DNA of 64,000 bases from Siphonodentalium dalli (Eukaryota > Mollusca > Scaphopoda > Gadilida > Siphonodentaliidae): contig CP136069.1 in assembly GCA_032622095.1 (NCBI GenBank), positions 41,950,194 to 42,014,193 on the forward strand, in the 5' to 3' direction. Below, in pieces: positions 58,104 to 64,000 of the stretch. The stretch's first letter is position 1, and each line of letters begins with the position of its first letter. The notes under the pieces were generated by a model. The model was not told the origin of the DNA. It made no database searches and saw only the letters and a list, made by a program, of their open reading frames with translations. The position numbers and the translations under genes are program-made.

Positions 58104-58180
58104 GTACAATAACGAATTTTCGCTTGTTGGAACCATTGCAATGCTTTGACATTTTCCAATGTTTGTCGTCAAGTTTTGAT
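58104..58180 (+). repeat. Repeat family P, copy 1, right part
   Basis: CAATAACGAATTTTCGCTTG continues P where copy 2 reads CAATAACGAAATTTCGCCTG. Confidence 0.65.
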
Positions 58181-59066
58181 TAAACTTGTATTGGATTAAT
58201 TGGACTTTTATGGTACTTCAATTGTAACAGTAATGTTTACATAACAGTCGTGTCGACTATGTCTCTAAATTTTGATTCACTTTTGTTTTCTGTATTGATG
58301 GGATTCAATCCATTCCATTGGTTATGGCGCAGAGCATGTGCGAGTTCATTGGTCTGTGGCGTAACATATCACTTCAAGGAAGAATCCAATTTCTATAACA
58401 AACCGACAACAATGACACACTCACTGCGTCGTGTTTTGTTATATTAAAATTGCGAGATAGGAGGTCAATGAAATTTTGACAATTTTCTCACTATATCGAT
58501 ACACAACACCTGTCACAATGCAGAATACAGGCGACAAATTCAAAATGCATTATTATCATCGCAATCTAGTAGACTTATCTTCGAGTTTTTATCAGTCAAC
58601 GCTATATATTACTGACTATTCTTTCGCATTCTGTTGTTTTTATAATTACTATTAACCACCACGATTCTCAGAAACGTTTATAGATATGCACGCCAAATTT
58701 CGAAACAATTTATTTCGTCATCTTGGGAGAAAGCCGCATCGTCCTAGAAAATGAAAAATTAATCAGAGATATATATAGAGACGTAGATCTATGAGGATTT
58801 CCGTCGGCCATTTCAAAGAGACTGTATACACTGGTAAAAACATGTTAATTGTAAGTGTCCAGCTGTTTTCAATTTCCCCCCAGAAGTATCACTGAGACAA
58901 ACGCTCTTAATTTTACCATACCATGAATAGACTATAATTAATGAACGCTCTATTATTTATTGCTCCATGATAAAGACAGTTCTTTGTCCGAGTTTCTGAA
59001 GTCTATATGACTTGGGGAAAAGTCTTCCCGTGGCATATACAATCCGTGTATATGCATTTATCCAGT
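58181..59066. other. Unassigned sequence
   Basis: AAACGCTC-type phrases near 58,900-58,990 suggest more of the Q/B-like repeat vocabulary. The 65-codon frame at 58,250 has no recognised motif. Confidence 0.35.
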
Positions 59067-59480
59067 AAAGCCCACTGTAGCTGCAGATCCACAGAGGCTA
59101 ACATATGATAAATATTAGTCCTATAAATAACCTCTAATGTCTCATAAAACTATTCATTGGGGTCCCCGAGTCACTGAATTGATCTCTGCGGATTTGCGCA
59201 GATATCAGAAATCGACCAGGAACGCTTTGCGAGGTCCAATTGTTTTGGCTATATTGGAGTCAATGCTGTATGGTGTCCTCTGGTCGTTTGAACATTTAGG
59301 AAGATGGATGATTTAAAGAAACACAAGTCACTAGCAATGGGTAAATGTGCAAAAAAATATAAATCTGAATCATCACTAAAAAGAACATAGGGATATAAAC
59401 TTTGTTATATTATATCTTATATTAATTATTTTAAATTCACCAATAACGAAATTTCGCCTGTTGAAATCATTGTTATATAA
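59067..59480 (+). repeat. Repeat family P, copy 2
   Basis: It is uninterrupted, in contrast to the copy at 56.75 kb, and therefore shows where D and Q inserted there. It is non-coding. Confidence 0.7.
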
Positions 59481-60552
59481 TAAAAACTTGTGTAGTGATT
59501 TGTCTGCAAACATCGTTAATCCGCGTAGTAAGTCCACAAATACTTTATATCTTTGAGGTTCATACTAAGCAGTTTTTGTGACAACATTTCAATCGCACCG
59601 ATCATAATACGCCAAATGGCACCATCTATCATTTTTGGTAAAAAAGAAACGCTCTTTAAATTATGTTGACCCAAATTTAGGAAAAAACTCCAAAACTAAG
59701 TAATGCAAACAAGTCAGTCCTGAAAATAGACCCACTAGGCATACAAATATGTTTAATGATGGCTTTTAGCAAGCAAAAAATATGTGATATGATATAAACA
59801 AATCTGACTATTTGTCAAACGCGTCACTAAATATCGTTTTGGGGGAGGGGTAAATTGTTGCCCTGTATTCGTGCTACGTACACCGCAGGGCCACAATAAC
59901 ACAACCATCCAATAGCAGATATGCCACGGATCACAAAAAGGCATACATATTATGACAATAGATGTTAAGTGTCTGACAAACGGAGTTGAAACCGACACAT
60001 TTAGCTGAATCAGCGAACAAAAATAAGTTCACGATTAACGACATGCGTCACAGCTCAAACGTCAAGCGATTGTCTGGCAACTTATTACCATTTTCAATAC
60101 CACTCACATAACTCTCCCCCAAATCAAAGTAAGAACAGGTTAAATTGAACATAGATTAAGAAGCTTAGACTGATGAACATCACATGAACTAACCGGAAAA
60201 ATGCATAAAAATAAGGTTGGTTAGCATGAGGGAAATGTGAAAAAATAATATTTTGCCCCATATATTGACCCCGCGACAACCGGATCCGGAAATTAGAATA
60301 GTTGGGCTACATATAGTGAAATTCCCCTTTCCCCATACTAAAGACAGTCCTTACGTGGTACATAAAGTCCGTATATGAGTATTTAACGTATTGACCGACC
60401 TCTTGTAAAGATGAATCGACCTGGTTTTATGCCCGGTCCGGACCGAGAGTAATAATGTGAATTTAAGTCGAGGCTTCAAACCTCCAAGTGCATGCATGGT
60501 TTTAATGTGGATTATGGATAGGCTGCGTGTATACTATACCAAATATTGTTAA
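59481..60552. other. Unassigned sequence
   Basis: About 60,335-60,420 weakly matches the sequence before P copy 2 (AAAGACAGTCCTT against AAAGACAGTTCTT). The minus-strand frame 59,753-59,998 is unrecognised. Confidence 0.35.
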
Positions 60553-61032
60553 AGGTACACACTCCGAATAGATGGTCCCTGTATCATCAGCTTCGAACAA
60601 CAGCAACAAAACAAAAAACATCAACAACAACAACAACAACGACGACGACGACAATAACAATGACAACAACAACGACGACGACGACGACAACAACAACAAC
60701 ATTTCTTCAAAAGACGCATTAGTTATCAGAATCGATTAATTATCAAAAAATAATGATAGCCAATGTCAATTCTAGTATAAATTTTTGTCCAAAACGTGTT
60801 TTATATCAATATTTTGTTCAACGCAATTTGGTATCGACAGTATGTCGGTCGGCACGTCGAATATTTGCTAGGCCGCCAAATATTCCAGGTGGTGAAAAAT
60901 AAATGATTTCACAAATCGATATCTGATAACTCTGAGTTTTGATGTGTGGTATCCTCGACTCCAATAACACATGTTTTACTCCCGAAGCCAAAGAAATAGT
61001 AATTTAGGAGCGTTAAATCGGATTATGTATCT
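60553..61032 (-). mobile_element. A element (TTAA-type), complete, diverged
   Basis: TTAA 60,549-60,552 precedes AGGTACACACTCCGAA; the right end is GGATTATGTATCT before GTAA (61,033-61,036), a mutated TTAA. An AAC/GAC triplet run of about 110 bp lies at 60,597-60,702, longer than the one at 35.3 kb. The leucine- and serine-rich minus-strand frame is its translation. Confidence 0.82.
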
Positions 61033-61408
61033 GTAAGCCATTGGATAGATAGACTCATTAATATTCCAATAACCATACATTATGGTAATACCGAGCATTA
61101 TATATTAATATCATATACTATGCGGGGAATGCTGATTAATGCATTTGCAAATGGAGATTAGGACCATTCGGAAGCAAAACACCATGTGCTGAAATAAATA
61201 GGCAACATCAATGTATGCTTTCGTAAGTGAATAATATACTCAATATTTAATAATCTCATTGCGAATTTCATGAACATGCATGTGTGCTGTATTAGCAGAC
61301 TCGGAGTAAATTCAGTGGCATCAGTCAGTAAAGTCGAGCTATAACATATAATTGGATTCGATTTAGGTTGAGACATACATCGATCACGTGCCATGTCTGT
61401 CATGTTAA
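61033..61408. other. Unassigned sequence between two A elements
   Basis: The minus-strand frame 61,158-61,403 has no recognisable content. Confidence 0.35.
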
Positions 61409-61895
61409 AGATGCATAATCCGAATTAACGCTCGCAAATTACTATTTCCTTGGCTTCGGGGTAAACAATATTTGATTCGAGTCGAGGAACCCAGCCATGA
61501 AAGCTCAGAGTGATCAGATATCAACATTTTGTTCAACGACATTTTGCCGGTTTATCAAATATCTGACACAAAAATGCCACTTGATTTTAGAGTTATCCAT
61601 CTTCATCCGCAATTTGGTCCGAGACCGTTTTCTCGTCAACTGTTTACTGGGCCACCTAAACTTATCGGTCTTGAAAAATATTAATCAAATGAAATAGCAG
61701 GTTTTGGGAAATTTTATACTATATAGTTGACTGCGGTTAGCATTATTTTTGGGCAATTACTCGATTCTGATAACTGAAGCCGCTTTTCATAAACTGTTGT
61801 CGTTGGAATCTGATGATATGGGGGCCATCGAATCTGATGATATGGGGACCATCGAATCTGATGATAAGGGGATCATCGAATCGGATTGAGTACCT
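61409..61895 (+). mobile_element. A element (TTAA-type), complete, with terminal triplication
   Basis: TTAA flanks lie at 61,405-61,408 and 61,896-61,899. The ends are AGATGCATAATCCGA and GGATTGAGTACCT. Near the right end a 24-bp unit, GAATCTGATGATATGGGGAC plus CATC, is present about three times (61,806-61,880). Confidence 0.88.
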
Positions 61896-61899
61896 TTAA

Positions 61900-62355
61900 C
61901 ATATTGCGTTTCGTATATTTAAATTATGGACACGACATACTATGTTAACGTCTAAATAGTTCAGGGATAAAGACAAGTTATAATTAACTTGAAACTCTCG
62001 AACAAGCTCTGAATTATTTCATTGGTGTCACATTATCACCGATATAAATAACTTCTGCACGCAATCCATGCAGTATGACATATATATCTTTATTGCCTCC
62101 TTCTAAGGAGATATTGGATATATTACAATAATATACACAGATGACAGTAAAAATTGTGATGTGGGTTTTGAGCAAAAATAAAAGGATTATTGAATGTGAT
62201 GGAAGCTCAGAATGCTTTGTGATTGATATAAATTTACGATTGACACATAATCATATCCTATCGGTTTCGGTTGAAATTCTCGGAAATGCGTAAATTTATT
62301 CTCTTTGCTAGGTATTATCGTTCAATTCTGGACTCTTCATAGACGATTTTAGTGT
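61900..62355. other. Unassigned sequence with an O-element fragment
   Basis: ATAACTTCTGCACGCAATCC at about 62,047 resembles the interior of O at 41.6 kb. No gene is recognised. Confidence 0.4.
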
Positions 62356-62359
62356 TTAA

Positions 62360-63777
62360 ATGCACGGGCGGCGTTCGTTACAGAAATATTCATGTTTGTT
62401 CAAATCGCCATCAACGGAAGGAATATTAAAAAATATATAGTTTTGTTCATGTGCCAAACATAATCGACGCGTAAATAGTATATTGTCGTCAAGACGTATG
62501 ACGGTGTACGTAAACAAGAACCTGCTCGTGTTACAGAAGTTTTGCTTCTGTTTACATAACACAGCGTAATTATATTGGTTAATCACACACAAATGATATA
62601 AACGCTCTTTATTATTTCCATATCAGGAAAACAGTAACAAAAAAACGCCCTTTATGTTTATACTATCCCACCCCATGCATCCGGATATGCCCGTAGCGGA
62701 AGACATGCCCGTAGCGGAATAACCACATGGCCCGCGATTTGCACACCATTCACGGTTAGACACATGTTGCACCGAAACCAACACATACCAGTGGTTGACG
62801 GTGGTGGTAATATTTGTGGCTATAATTTACCCAGCAGTACATCAAACTTCTTTAAACATGGACGCAGTTTAATCCTATTTTATAGCGTAGTTAGGCCAAA
62901 CATTGTGGCAAAATTTGCATTTCTTACATAAAATTATGATTTCTGTTATAACAGCCCAGACAACATAGTCTTTGCATACATTGCTATTTCCGCGGATATT
63001 CCCTTAATATAATAGACAACATTTTCAGTCATGTTTCTACATTTTTCATAGTAAAAAATTACCATATATGCAGGGCATAACAACAAAATATATGCGATGT
63101 CTATAGCAGTGGTTTTACGTTTGCTATAGACATTCCCCAAAATCAAGTGAGTGCCTCCATGGAAACTAATTTTTCGGGCACTAATATGATTGACATCGCA
63201 AAAATGTCCAGTTCATTTTGAAGCCAAGATATCATACTTTGAGAGACTGTATGTTATATAATGTGTCAATGCAAAGATTCATTAAAATTTGATAAAACCT
63301 TATATCGAGTAAGTATTTCAGATCATAATTTTCGTATAAAACCCTATCATCGAACAGAAATATGCAAATTGCGGAAACCACAACCGCTCATTTCTGTTGA
63401 CCGATTATCGCTGTTAACGTTTAAAAAATCAAGGTAAAGTAAACCGTGTTTTTATGAAATAACTTACGACAACAAAGGACGATGTGCAAATCGCGGGCCA
63501 TGTGGTTATTCCGCTACGGGCATGTTCACCGCTACGAGCATATCCGGATGCATGGGGTGTATCCGGATCTAAACAAAAGCCAGGTTCTGTAACGTTTTTT
63601 ACCTTTGTTTACATAACAAAGGGAAAACATTTGACGATAACATACTGTTTATGCCATGTTTCTCATTGGTATAAGAACAAAGTTATGTCTATATTTCACT
63701 ATTATTTCTGCTTATGGCGGTTTTTGACGGAGGTGAATATTGTAACACCATACCCACCACCAACGCCGCCCGTATCT
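62360..63777. mobile_element. B element (TTAA-type) carrying a nested C element
   Basis: TTAA 62,356-62,359 and 63,778-63,781 bound ATGCACGGGCGGCG and CGCCGCCCGTATCT. The flanking halves match the 494-bp copy at 16.77 kb, for example CACACAAATGATATAAACGC and GGCGGTTTTTGACGG. B breaks after CTTTATGTTTATACTATCC-like sequence and resumes at AAACAAAAGCC. Confidence 0.85.
62669..63559. mobile_element. C inverted-repeat element nested in B
   Basis: Inverted arms of about 77 bp lie at 62,669-62,745 and 63,483-63,559, sharing CACCCCATGCATCCGGATAT and CATGGCCCGCGATTTGC. GCCCGTAGCGGAA is duplicated inside each arm. The interior of about 740 bp has no recognisable protein. Its target duplication is not clear. 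Confidence 0.8.
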
Positions 63778-63781
63778 TTAA

Positions 63782-64000
63782 TTAGTTGCCGTAATCTCTA
63801 AATTTGTAAACACTGTGTAAAATTATCAAAGTGACAGAAAATGTTTGTTCTATTTTGTAGCTATGTGGCGAATCGACCAATGTATATATGAATTCCGAAA
63901 ATCGCTCGATTGGCTGCAGCACTTTACTAATAAATGTTGTGATTGGCTGACACTGACGTATTGCTTGTTGGTAGCAATGGGTTGACGTTCACGCAACTAG
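63782..64000. mobile_element. O element fragment at the window edge
   Basis: TGTTGTGATTGGCTGACACT and the following GACG...GGTAGCAATGG match 41,770-41,810 in O. The window ends before its terminus. The first 100 bp are unassigned. Confidence 0.45.

Overview
This window looks like intergenic or intronic DNA from an AT-rich invertebrate animal genome, probably marine. The evidence is its repeats: non-LTR retrotransposon fragments with metazoan-type ends, many short inverted-repeat DNA elements, simple repeats and minisatellites. There are no operons, ribosome binding sites or dense open frames. I cannot name the phylum. No complete host gene is visible.

Layout. 1-13 kb: dispersed repeats (families L, D, F, G, A), short tandem repeats, an hAT-like element near 7.0-7.6 kb and a doubled TATA box near 10.7 kb. 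13-17.5 kb: the 5' end and decayed ORF1 of a LINE, cut by a mosaic insert, then an A element with a B element inside it. 17.7-29.2 kb: TTAA-flanked elements (I, A, K), foldbacks (G, E), a 103-bp hAT-like palindrome and a promoter-like CpG-rich patch near 22.7 kb. 29.5-31.3 kb: an A element abutting the 3' end of a second LINE with trinucleotide and AGCAT-type tails. 34.7-36.8 kb: the best candidate host coding sequence, with exon-like segments in tandem duplication; one duplicate carries an A element and the other is an empty site. 38.0-39.4 kb: about 40 copies of a 34-bp minisatellite. 40.7-55.7 kb: repeats, two palindromic D elements, a Q element, two more LINE 3' fragments (one an L2/CR1-like copy split by an inverted-repeat element) and a 16-bp minisatellite. 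56-64 kb: a GAT repeat, two P copies (one interrupted by D and Q), two A elements, and a B element with a third element inside it.

The dominant theme is insertion at TTAA. At least five sequence families (A, B, D, I, K) are bounded by TTAA, and two have an empty site elsewhere in the window that shows the target duplication exactly. This points to piggyBac-type transposition of non-autonomous elements, although no transposase is seen. The D element is the oddest piece: two hairpins that are reverse complements of each other, so one element carries four copies of one 20-mer.

Family letters are labels for this annotation only. Boundaries and similarities were read by eye and may be off by some bases.
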